The position numbers and the translations under genes were made by a program. 64,000 nucleotides of DNA from Biscogniauxia marginata (lineage: Eukaryota > Ascomycota > Sordariomycetes > Xylariales > Xylariaceae). The notes under the pieces are model-generated. The model was given only the letters and a program-made list of their open reading frames with translations, did not search any database and was not told the origin of the DNA. Within the stretch, counting starts at the first letter, position 1. Each line of letters begins with the position of its first letter. Shown one piece after another: positions 43,472 to 54,627 of the stretch. The DNA lies in NCBI GenBank assembly GCA_022695795.1, contig MU404171.1:39545-103544 (forward strand). The letters run 5' to 3'.

Positions 43472-44859
43472 TTCAGTGTGCTGGAGCAACATTTTCTGAC
43501 AACAGGTGGCGTTCTGTGTAAGGTAGCATATGGTGAAAATCTGCTTTTACGTCGAGACAGATGATATTCGAGACCACTATCAACAAACTGGGGATGGAAA
43601 TAAGAAAAAAGCATATTGATTCACACAAGGGTTCTACCCACACAGAGTCCGTAACTTGCCGGCGTGAGCTAGTCCCTAGTTATCATCGTCATCGAGTGTC
43701 GCATTCGAAATGCAAGCTGTTTGACTACAGATACTTTATCATGTAGTCACGATTTTGATGGCATCCATTATGCCCGCCTCCACCACCGAGTCAAAGGTCT
43801 CGGAGCGAATATCTTCCTGGGAGTAGGCCGCTGGTAAAAAAAGACTTGGAAAGCCTGCAGAACAGGCATGATATAGTGCATAGCATACTAAAAATATCCA
43901 TCTGCTTGCTTGCAGTATCTTGTTGATTCAAGATCTTTCCGGATCTTTGGGTGGCTTTGGCCAAGATTTCCAGAAATAGTCGCAAGCAAGACGTGAACAT
44001 GGACCGGGCCTAACACATGCCAATTTCCGAGGCTCGCCTTGCCTAGACTTGTTTACATGCCATTGGTCGTGAGGAATGGCTACAGGTCAACCCCTGGGCA
44101 GAGTACCTAGGTACCTCTAGTGTAGGGTGCGAGTTTCAACTGTATTGGCCACCTAAAGGCCAAAGGGTCTGGAAGGCTGGGTACGAGCAATATATTCGGC
44201 CTGGCGCAAAGATTGATTCCCTCGTAAAGTCCTACCTACCTAGCCATTGTAGGTAGCTAACCTAACCTAACCTCCACACCGGGTAGCTGATGTTGTATCT
44301 ACAAGCTCCCGTCATAGGCGTATGTAGGAATTGACAAGAACATCCATAGGTAAATCCTGCCGGTCCTTTGTTCGCCATGGCTTCCAATATCAATGGATCG
44401 ATCGCGATAGTGAGAAAAGAGGTTATGTCAACTACGCTAGGTACCTATGTAGGTAGGTTGGGAGTGTTTTGAAGAAAGTTGCAGGGGCGTGAAGCGGGAG
44501 TACTTGTCCCAGTTATAATTATAATTGGTCAAATAGCCGCTCAGGATCGGATGCCGAGAGTCGCTTCATTGGCCGTTAATACCAAATCTCTTTTCTAGAG
44601 GGACCCCTCCCCCCCCTTTTTTTTTCTCCATCGTTGAGCAAGGCCTCCACCGCCCCAGCCGAGTCCAGCTAATCTCGATTCGTGTCCCTAGCGCGAGCCT
44701 TCCAGGGGCAGCCGGGGAGGGGGAGAGAGCCTGAGGGGGTTTTGGTCAAGGGGGCGGCTTGTAAGGGGATTTGATTCTGGACCGCTAAATTATTACCTAC
44801 TCTCCCCATTCTCTTACCAAAAACCTCTTCTGTGGGCTTACATAGGCAGTTGGCGATCC

Positions 44860-44899
<40 letters not shown>

Positions 44900-45816
44900 T
44901 CTACATTTGTCATTCATTCCTGATTGTCGGTTCTATCTTGTCTGTCCATTCGTTCATCCATTCGTTCTTTAGCCCAGTAGCATCTTGAGCTGCCACGGTT
45001 GCCATGATCTACTTTGAATGATAATACTGACATTCGTCCTCTCCTTCACCACCAATTCGTCCTTCGTTACGTACGCCCAATCAGTCCACTCCTTCAACTA
45101 GACAAATCGACACTCAACTACGGTTCAGCTGGTCTCTACGTGCCATATGCCCGTCGAATCCTATTCGTCAACATCACAATCCGAGAGGAATATATCGCCT
45201 GCACATTCCTTACATACGAAACGCGGCACATACAAGCGTCGCTTTATACTTGTTAATATTATTTTGCCCGTTATACGCTGACGAGTCCCCTTCTGAGATC
45301 TCGTCTCTATCATTGTCAGTTGCACTGCAGTCTTCAACTTAAAGACGTAATCCTATGTTCATTAGCATCATCTTTTGCACATAACACGGAGTTTCTCCCT
45401 AATTGCTATAGCCCAAGAGCAATTGCCACAGCTTTTTAATATTTATTTTCAACGCAAGCCAAACTCGCCTACCCTCCTCCATCCGCGACCCGACAATACC
45501 CAGGGGTACTATTTCCAGGATCGTGAGACACTCTGCTAGCAGAGCTGACTTGGTCACAACGGCGCCGGTGCAGATCAGGAGTTTCTTGGAGGCATTGGGC
45601 AACGAAACACATCCGATTGCTCTGATTCGTCCTTGCATTTTCTAAGACTAGAAACATCTACTTATCCTATCGTCTTGGGATAAGATAAGCTTCTCCAGAA
45701 CAAGCCTGTTTGAGCCCATCGAGCATCAACGGAGAACACATCTTGCGGACGAAGTCATCATCTTTTTTTTTATCATTACCGAGAACGCGAGAGTAGACCT
45801 CGTAGTCCAGAAATCC
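43472..45816. other. Long spacer and probable leader of the TBC gene
   Basis: No gene is supported. It contains ACCTAGGTA-type motif clusters (44100-44125, 44230-44280, 44435-44460), a C/T homopolymer junction near 44607-44628, a (TC)15 tract and pyrimidine-rich DNA that may be the promoter or leader of the gene starting at 45817. A short plus frame at 45014-45256 has no recognisable features. Confidence 0.5.
44865..44894. repeat. (TC)15 microsatellite
   Basis: Thirty bases of uninterrupted TC dinucleotides, about 920 bp upstream of the TBC gene. Possibly a GAGA-like promoter tract, otherwise simple slippage. Confidence 0.9.
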
Positions 45817-48094
45817 ATGCTGGCCCATGCGACTATGAGCTACGGTGGAGAAAACGTGGACGGGGTTGACCTCGCGATTCCTAGTCCGAGTTCTCCGCCC
45901 GGCATGTCTTCGTCGAAATCTTCCAAGGCTTCTTCGCTTCGCTCTTTCAACTCGGATGAGGATGAAAGTGTTACCGCAGACGTCGGACATTTCGAAGAGA
46001 TCGGTCTCGATGATGATGCCATCCCTATCAGCCCATTCCACTTCCGCGACACTCATACCTTGAAGTCGAACCCGAACCCGAACCCCTACAGCGCCAACTT
46101 CGCTGCAGACCTCCGCGCCGCAACTCCAAAACATGTCGGTCCGAAGATTCACGCCAAACCGCGCGACCTTTCCCGTCTACGGCCACAGCGAGATATCACC
46201 AACCACGCAAAAGTTCGACCGACGGCGCCATCCCTGGCAACACAGTTCCGTGATACGAATACGCATAATCTGGGCATGGGTACCGGGATGGAATTACAAA
46301 AGAGCTCTCTGCCAAATCGGAGTCTTTCTGTGCGATCTGCCTCGTCTGGGAGCGCATCACGCCGGCGCCGCAGTCCTAGTCCCAGCTTTCCTTTCCGCTC
46401 GCCCAGCCCGAAGGATCCGAACGGGCTGGTCCAATCACGACGGACCAGTTGGCAATCTCACCGGGAACCAAGATCAATCGTGGATATGGAGAAGGAATGC
46501 GATGATGATGACGGTGACATTCCCGACGACCTTATTCTTGACAACGTTCCTCTATCCCCCCGACCTCCGGCCGTGCGCCCGGCTAGCCGTCCGGTATCTA
46601 CTTCAAATTCTCCAGAGAGACAACCAAAGGAAAGAGTTCGTAGCGTTGGGAACGGCACGCCTCCAGTCGCCGTGGACCGTGGCTCTCTAAGATCGCCATC
46701 ATGGAAGTCTGAGCATATTGATGCGTTGAGGTCTACAGCCTCCTCTCCAGTCAAGGGCCGTGCTAAGAGTTGGAATGTGGTCATTTCAGAACTCAGTGCT
46801 GAAGCGAAGGCTCTCACTGAGAAGCTAGAGGAGCGTGCTGACGAGCTCGACAAGCATGGTGTCTACCATTCGACTTACGATCGCCCATCTTTAAAGCCCC
46901 GGGTTAAATCTGCACTTGCTGAGCTGCCCCCTCTCCGAAGGACAAATATCATGATCGATCCTCTTCCCGTATCAAAGGAGAAAGAGGCTGTTTTGTCTCG
47001 AACACGACCCTCCTGGCTACCACCAAAGGATCCTGCCGAAGAGAAGAAGCATCTAAAGGAATATCAGAGGATGATGGTGAGCAGTATTCAAGCCGACAAG
47101 AAGAGAGAGGCTGCGCGTAGGGAGAAGGAGCAGACCAAAGAAAGGGCCGCAAACACACTCATTCATGCGTGGGAAGATGTTCTGGGTAGGTGGGACGAGG
47201 CCGTCCGGGAGCGACGGACCCGGGAATTATGGTGGAAAGGCGTGGCGCCTCGCAGTCGAGGGGCTGTGTGGTCTCGCGCCATCGGGAACGAGCTCGGCTT
47301 AACACAGACGTCATTCCAAGCGGCGCTGGCGAGATCTCGCGAAGTTGAGGATCGAGTTGCCAAGGGGAAAGCCACTATCGAGGATGAGCGTCGCATGGCT
47401 TGGTTTATACAAATCCAGGCCGACGTGGAAGAACGGACTTGGGTGGAGCTCAAGATATTTCAAGCCGGTGCACCCCTGCATCAGAGCTTGATTGATGTCC
47501 TCCGCGCATATGCGATGTACCGAAGCGACATCGGCTACGTGAGCGGGTGCCATGTATGTGCTTTTACTTCCGTTATATGGTGATTATTTGGATACTGATC
47601 TCATGTGATAGACCATCGTGGCACTTCTCCTCCTCAACCTCGCCACCCCCAATATGGCGTTCATTGCATTGGCTAATATCTTGAACCGGCCGCTGCCTCT
47701 ATCCTTTTACGCGTCTGACCTTGGAGCACAAGCGTCTGCTTGTAACCTCGTACACCAGTCATTGGCTGCGAAGTCGCCCCGGTTGGACAGTCATCTCCGC
47801 AACCCCGATCTTGGACTTGAGCCCAACTCTTATCTAAGTGGCACCTTCACTTCTCTCTTCACCCGGCATCTTAGTCTCGACGAGTGTACTCGCCTGTGGG
47901 ACGTCTACGTATTCGAAGGAGATGGCGTTCTCATCCGCGCAGCTGTTGCTCTACTATTAGATCGGGAAATGACACTGCTAGGTGCCAACACGGCTACGGA
48001 GGTGCACTACGCGCTGGAAGCTGGCACGAGGGTTACTCCTATAGGAAAGGATGATGAGTGGATGGCCAAGGTTCGGACTGCTGGGAAGGCATGA
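45817..48094 (+). CDS. TBC-domain (Rab GTPase-activating-like) protein
   Basis: TBC proteins stimulate GTP hydrolysis by Rab GTPases in membrane traffic. Exons 45817-47553 and 47612-48094 around a 58-bp intron (GTATGT...GTGATAG) give 739 residues. The first ~300 residues are Ser/Pro/Arg-rich and disordered; a charged coiled coil (EEKKHLKEYQRMM ... KKREAARREKEQTKER, about 410-450) precedes the TBC domain, which begins near 471 with LWWKGVAPRSRGAVWSRAIG. Family landmarks follow: PLHQSLIDVLRAYAMYRSDIGYVSGC, ALLLLNL, LANILNRPLPLSFY, LFTRHLSLDECTRLWDVYVFEGD. The arginine-finger motif reads IQADVEERT (533-541) with one extra residue compared with IxxDxxRT, and the glutamine-finger YxQ is YVS (574-576), so catalysis may be altered. 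A second in-frame ATG at 45835 is an alternative start. Confidence 0.9.
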
Positions 48095-49284
48095 GGAGGT
48101 AGCATGTCAAAACGAACTTAATGAACCCTCGGCCCTCTAAGGCTTGGAGGGAGACGCCTCAAGCGAGTATTTATTAGTGTTTATACATAATTTGGAGGGC
48201 TCGTGGAATTTGTGCCAGGGGCCTTCCGTTAGGATAAGGCCTACCAGTCGCAAACATTGGAGCATTTAGTAGGCACAAGGCTCGATCTAGCGCAGATGGG
48301 CCGAACGGGACTTGGGACGATGATGAGAACGGTGCTAGGGATAGAATTGGATGGCGAGGAGTTTGTTTGCAACGTAGGTAGTTTTGCAATTTTTCCATGC
48401 TTGGTGATTCAGGGGAGGGACCTTGTTGTTTGTTATCTTGGGTAGGGCGGATTTGATGCGACAGGAATTGGCTCTCAAAAGGAAATATTAGAAGTTGGCT
48501 TCACGAGTCTTCTCTTTCTACTTGCCTTGAATATTCACAGATGATTGTGAAGATGTGATTGACTGGCCGTTATCATATATCGGTCGAGCAACAGAGCTTA
48601 TGCGGGCTGTAAGGCACCTAAGGTAAGTGAGTACATACCTAGGTATGTAGGTGGAGATAAATGCATGTCCTATCACATGGATATGTAGTACGAAACAGGC
48701 TTAAAGGGGAATATCTGTGTAGTAGGTATTTTCGTAAAAGCGCCTCCTATCTCTAATTCAATCTTGTGTACGGAGTATAAGGTCCTGTCCACTTAGGTAC
48801 CTCAGATATATGTATGCACAGGTGACATACATGTACGTGTCGACCTTATTATAAGGTTTTATTTCCCCCCAAGGCGGGGGCGTAGGTAGGTCCACTATCT
48901 GCGTACATAATGAAGAAAGGTACATCGTCATCTTGTTCCACGCTTAAATTGTGGCGACTTACCTCCTCATCGTGCCTAGGTACAGTTGGTGAGGTAGTGC
49001 AACACACATGCAGGTTTACTTTGAGTACAGGCAAACAGGCATTAGTAGGTAGATAACACGGATTTACAAATACCTACCTAGGCAACTACCTAAGAGGCCG
49101 CTGCAAGGTAGCTACTACCTAGCATACATAACATTAGGTAGTTATGATCTCATTAACCTACTCTACCTAGGCCTGTCCTTATCTCTCTTCTAATTCTCTT
49201 CCCCCGACCATCCTCCATCCATTTCGCTCGCCTGAGGAGGTTTCGCTACGATGAGGCCCTCCGTCTTCGTCGTCTCTTATTAGC
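48095..49284. other. Spacer rich in ACCTAGGTA motifs
   Basis: No gene is supported. Motif clusters at 48605-48655 and 49065-49175 consist of repeated ACCTAGGTA / TAGGTAGGT words, the second within 220 bp upstream of the GT90 start codon. Confidence 0.5.
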
Positions 49285-52200
49285 ATGGCACTACAGCAGA
49301 GGACATCCTTGGTCGTCTTGGCTCTATGGTGAGTGCATTTTGTCTTTTTTACGAAACTCAATTGACGCCCCGACAGTATTCTTAGCTTGAGCACTGCGCA
49401 CGTCTCCTCGCGCTACTACAGGAGCGCCGCCTTCGGTATGTCGTCATGTCTTCTATAAACCTACCTACCTTCTAGGTATACGCTCAGCTGCCTGACAACC
49501 CCTCCTTGCAGAGCGGCCTTTCCACTTCTCCGTCCTCACCCTGTTCTTCTCCGGCCTTGTCTTGACCGTCTATGCGAGATGTTTCGCCGGCTACGTACCA
49601 AAGTCCCATAGCTACTATGCTTTGGCCAAGCTATCGCTCTCTCCCAGCCGGCTTCACTCCATCGTCGGCACGCTGCAATCCTGGGGTCACCCTGGGTCCC
49701 GAGTCACAACCTTTGCGCTCCTGCTCTCCTGCCTAGTCGCCCGAACTGTTCTCTACTGGAGGATTATACGTACCATCCACTGCTCATGGGATGGCCTCGA
49801 GGTTGGTGTTCGAGAACCCGTCGCATCATGCATAAGTCCTAACCCTCGGTACCACAGGCATTTCTACCCTTTCTCTTGGCGATATGCAATCTTCTCGACC
49901 AGCGCTCCGTACATCTACCGAGACACACGCAAGATATTCAAGGGCGGTCGGCTCTCTCGACGTACGCTATCGCCGCCCTGATGTGGGGTCTTGCGACTGC
50001 CGATACTTTTCTCCTTACCGAGCGCAAGACGAGCGCTATCTGCCCGGAAGGCTGGTGCGTCGAGCGCCTAATACCTCTTACGCAATTGATCACCTTATCA
50101 CTGGATGCGGTGCTCATCGTGCGCATCGGAAGGCTCCGCCAGAGTACCGAAGAGCAAGCGGGCACTTGGCGCTTGCTAGGCACTCTGTTTTTGACATCGG
50201 CAGCCGTTCTAGCTTTCCTAGCCGTGTGGTTTTCCGTTGACCCCATCAACTATGGATCGAGCCTTTCACTTACGCGCCTGGTCGTGGTGGATCTGATAAC
50301 TGATAGCGTAGCCGTCACGGTAGGCGTGATATCGAGCATCTACTTGCTCGGGGTTTTCCATTCCACAACGGTTGGACTTCTGGTTGTTGCTACAAGCGTA
50401 TTCGTCTCGATACAATCCAAGATTGTGGACCGAGTCTTGATTGAAGTCTGGTCTAGCTGGTGGGGGGTCGCTACTGGCATTGTAGTCTTCCTGGGAGTCG
50501 GCGTCCTGCTGCAGCTTGGCAAGTTGCTTTCTTCTCATTCGACTCCTCCTAGGGAAAGCGTTCTCTCCAAGAATCGCTATGTTGTCTATGCCGTGGCAGC
50601 CTTCCTACTCGTATTCTGCCAAACAGTATTCACCAGCACTGGGGATATAGTGATAACCCCCGAACAATTGATTGCCGATGCGAAAAGAGACTCGAATATG
50701 TGGATAGCTATGGCGGCCAGGAGTACTACCCTCCAGTCGGCTGTATTGGAATACAAACAGCGTTATGGTTTACCACCTCCCCCTAACTTCGACAAATGGT
50801 ATGAATTCGCTATTGCTGTCAAGTCACCCATCATCGACACTTTTGATCAGATCAACTCTGATCTTCTTCCGTATTGGGGCGAAAGTCCGGCCACCCTCCG
50901 CCAGAAAACAGCACATCTGCTTGAGCATCCGGTGCTTTCAATGGGCGGCCTGATCATAGAAGATGGGAAAGTTGAGATCTCTCCACATGTCCCTGGTACG
51001 CATGCGTGGATGCTGCTCGTTGTCAAGTCAATGATCGAGCCATTTTCACGGTGGCTGCCCGACATGCAGCTCGTCTTTAACCTCGACGACGAATGCCGCA
51101 TCTCGGTGCCTTTCGCACGGATGAAAGCCTACGTTACGGAAGCTGTCGCCGCCAGGGCACGGCTTGACGCGAAGCAAAAGCTGTTGTCATTTGGCGCGAC
51201 TCAGGATCCCCCATGGTCGAAAGAGTTTCTTGGCGCAGACGAGAAGATTATCTGGGAACAGACATCCCCCTGGTTCTTTCAAAAGTCAAAGAGCCCGATA
51301 TTCTACGAGTGGGTATCGCCAACCTGCCCTGCCGATTCCCCGGCCAGCCATTATCACTGGTGGAATCGAAAGGCTGAGTGCCTAGACTGCTCTTCACCTC
51401 ATATGACGGATGGTTTTGTGTCCAATTGGGCATTAGCTGGCGACCTTTGCCATCAATCTGATCTTGCATATTTGCACGGTTTCTTGACGTCCCCCAGCGC
51501 GATGGCCCCTTCTCATGAACTGTTTCCGGTCTTTAGCCAGAGCCGGATACACAACTTTGCAGATATACTGTATCCAAGCCCGTGGAATTTCGGTGACAAG
51601 GTGACTAATGAAAACGAGAAAACTATTTCTTGGGCGCAGAAGCTCAATAGCGTATTCTGGCGTGGCGCTTCCTCGGATGGCTTTTCTACTCACGGTACAT
51701 GGCAAATGTTCATGCGAGCTAGGTTTGTGTATCTAGTTACTAAAGCTCGGGCATCTTTCGGGGCAGACTCTCTGCTCGGACTCATTCGACCCAGTGGAGA
51801 TGGAAACCTACCGGATTCTGACACGTCGGTCTATCCTCCATCCTCAAAGATCCCGGCATCATTAGGAGACCACCTTGTTGTAAACGTTTCCTTCGTCGGC
51901 GACTTCACGCGGTGCGACGGCGGTGACTGCGCAGCAGAGCACACTACGTTCTACGGTTCGCCTACGGCCAACCCACCGCCGAACGTCGACTTCGAGGAAA
52001 GTTGGCAGCATCGGCACCTGGTCGACTTTGACGGCGCTGCCTTCTCTGGTCGATTCCTGCCGTTTCTCAGCTCCGCTTCTCTCCCGTACCGAGCTGCTCT
52101 CTTCCGCACTTGGTGGGAAGAACGCATCCATGCCTGGCGGCACTTCGTCCCACTCGACGTGAGACTTGCAGATTTCTGGCCCGCGCTGAGTTATTTCGGC

Positions 52201-52368
52201 GGATCCGCAGGAGCTGCGGAGGGGGAAGAAATCGCGACGGCTGGTCGCGACTGGGCTCAGAAAGCGCTCAGGAAAGAGGATATGCAGGTCTACATGTTTA
52301 GGTTGCTGCTTGAATGGGCACGTATTGTGGATGATCGGAGGGAGGACCTTGGATTTTCGCCGGACTGA
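49285..52368 (+). CDS. GT90 (CAP10-like) membrane glycosyltransferase
   Basis: Belongs to CAZy GT90, which includes the capsule protein CAP10 and β-1,2-xylosyltransferase of Cryptococcus; probably a Golgi enzyme adding xylose or a similar sugar to glycans. Four exons, 49285-49328, 49377-49435, 49512-49801 and 49858-52368 (introns 48, 76 and 56 bp), give 967 residues; two tiny 5' exons encode the N-terminal hydrophobic segment (MALQQRTSLVVLALCILSL). Several further membrane segments follow to about residue 260 (SVLTLFFSGLVLTVYA, TTFALLLSCLVARTV, LVVVDLITDSVAVTVGVI, VATGIVVFLGVGVLLQLG). The catalytic part starts near 520 (PDMQLVFNLDDECRI), with FYEWVSPTC, DLAYLHGFLTSPSAMAPSHE, LNSVFWRGASSDGFSTHGTW and a C-terminal YFGGSAGAAEGEEIA region. 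Acceptor and donor sugars are not deducible from sequence. Confidence 0.9.
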
Positions 52369-53399
52369 TTGATCGATTGGTTGATTTGGCTGGCGGGATG
52401 CAATACGGAATGTCAGCGGAAACAGAGAGAATTGCATTGGGGTCAATCTTTTGAGGTTGGCTAATCACTTGAATGAAGGCACGTCTTATTTGACACCACT
52501 GCAAAACGACTATTTGCTACGATAATGGAAGAATATATTTGATTTAATAGCGCTAGATTGACTTTTAGCTTGGGGGGAGCCGTATACTAATAGGTAGGTG
52601 TATACCTCATACATGTCTCATACATGCCCACCTATGTAGGTATTGTTCCGATTATCTGTTAGGTCGGGCTTCCATGGCGCCCAGACAGGCGGGCTTGATT
52701 CATAGCTAAGATTTCTTCGGACGACCAAAGTGGCAGGACCATACGGGTAAGTCGATCGAGATCAGATATGTGCATACATGTGTATGAGTATATGAATGCC
52801 TGTCTACGGTTTCTTCGGCTTTCTTGTTTCAGAGCGAACTTGGAACTTGGCGGGTTGGATCTATATATAGACCTTTGAAACAAATGGGGCGTAGAAATCA
52901 TGAGATGGAATCTGTCGGCTCCTCTCGACAGTGGGATGGTTCCGGTTTCTTTCTCAACCCCTTCGATTCGATGCACGAGTATTTCTTGTAGGAGGGCGAT
53001 GATAGCAGCAAGCAAGATAGCGAAGTATACATTATACATTGCCTGTCGGTCTGATAGCGTCGTCCAACGTCGTGCGACGCCCACGGGTCTCAATCTGGAG
53101 AATGCTTGTGCTGGACCAACCGCCAGATTGGGGAACCTTGCTCATGTTTGCCCTTGGCATTTTAATTGAATAGTTACATTCGTACTTTGTACCTTTACAG
53201 TGCCTTTGGTTATGTAGTTCCAGTAGTTAAAAATATGTCATGTTTGGTAGGTAGGCACTTATAAATACCCTTGCTTCCCTTACCAGTTCTTGCTTGTCGG
53301 CGGAAAGTGTCACATGGGAGAAAGGAGCAATTCATACCTTAGGTAGCTGCTTGGCTATACCTTTCAAGCTCGTGTTGCGTACAAATCCACGAGAGGGGG

Positions 53400-53403
<4 letters not shown>

Positions 53404-53460
<57 letters not shown>
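53404..53460. repeat. (AG)n microsatellite, 57 bp
   Basis: An uninterrupted AG dinucleotide run over 57 bases, the longest microsatellite in the window, in a gene-free spacer. Confidence 0.95.
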
Positions 53461-53465
<5 letters not shown>

Positions 53466-53987
53466 GGTGAGAAAGCTGGAGAATGGGACCACTCAAAGTG
53501 CAAGATGACGCGTTGCATCCCACAAAACCTAGAACATTTGGTGTGTATAAAATATGGGTTGAAGGAGTTTAACTACGTACAGTAGACAATTCAGCTAAAT
53601 AATGTATGCACATCAAAATGTGAGGTAAATTGCCTACTACATTATGTACATAGGTAGTGGACTTGTGTAGGTACTTTACCCTACCCTGAATCGTCCACTA
53701 GGTACCTACATGTACTTATGAGGAATGTAAGTACCTAGTGGAATGCATGTACATTAGTAAGTGCCTTACCTAGGTACCTAGGTATATAACACTGGGTGTG
53801 CCACATTCGCGCCACAGTTTTCGTATAAGCTACCTGGTACCAGGCATGTATCTTGACCTAGAGTTGTCTTGTATACTAGAGACAAGGTACCCCACAATAC
53901 GTCACAGTACAATACAATGGAATCCTTCCATCGGCCACAGTATCTCGAATCGTTCAAGGTTGCTTACATGGACGGCGGCGTAGAAGG

Positions 53988-54020
53988 CACACACACACAC
54001 ACACACACACGCACACACAC
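53988..54020. repeat. (CA)n microsatellite
   Basis: A CA dinucleotide run with a single interruption (acgc), about 600 bp upstream of the GT31-like gene. Confidence 0.9.
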
Positions 54021-54595
54021 GGCTAGGACGGCGGACGGGCAGGGAGGCCAAGGTAAAACACAGCCGCCTATTGCCTGTCTTCTTGCATCTTGGTTGCCCG
54101 ACCCAAGCAAGTAATGATACACATCATCGTCGTCGTCACCCTGACTAGTATGCTGCACGAACCCGCCTGCGATCGTCAGGGCTGTATCAAACGTTGGTTG
54201 GGATGGCAAAATTAATGTTAAGAACTGTTTGTCTCTCCCTCTCTCTCTGTTCTGTCTTATCTCCTCTCTCTCGCCTCCCTTCTCCCTTTCCGCAATTCTA
54301 CTCCTACACACCAACCTGACCTCGAATCTCCCTCGCGTCCACGGTTGTGCTTTGCCCGTCACTCGTATTCCCTTGGCCGTGTCCTCTGGCTGTGCTCTTC
54401 GCTCCCCCGCCTTTAGCTCGACCCGATCGCGCCGTCTAAAATTAAAATTTCTGTAATCTCTTCCTTTCCCTTTTATTATTATCATCATCGTTATTTTTCG
54501 GCTCCCGATCATTCAGCAGCACCGCATCGCATCTCCGCCATACGATTGATTACTATTACTCGCTACCTTGGTAGCCAGCCACAACCCCGACTGCG

Positions 54596-54613
54596 ATGCG
54601 GCCAACACGCTGA
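54596..54613 (+). promoter_or_regulatory. Short upstream open reading frame
   Basis: ATGCGGCCAACACGCTGA encodes five residues and a stop, ending 14 bases before the main ATG at 54628 and in another frame. If the transcript starts upstream it could reduce initiation at the main start; no 5' end is known. Confidence 0.4.
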
Positions 54614-54627
54614 AGAGACCTACATCC

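Larger units (their letters stand above)
52369..54627. other. Repeat-rich spacer and leader of the next gene
   Basis: No gene is supported; open frames here run through simple repeats. Contents: ACCTAGGTA-type clusters (53640-53785, including ttacctaggtacctagg), a long (AG)n tract, a (CA)n tract, and from about 54225 a CT-rich stretch leading to the start of the next gene, probably its promoter and 5' leader. Confidence 0.5.

Noticed and set aside
44255..44280. CCTAACCTAACCTAACC, telomere-like
   Set aside because: Only three units and TTAGGT rather than TTAGGG; it belongs to the ACCTAGGTA-type spacer motifs.
45014..45256. 80-codon plus-strand frame upstream of the TBC gene
   Set aside because: No recognisable domain or codon-use support; lies in a probable leader or promoter region.
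53332..53523. 63-codon frame with a Ser-Leu run
   Set aside because: The protein is simply the translation of the (AG)n microsatellite.
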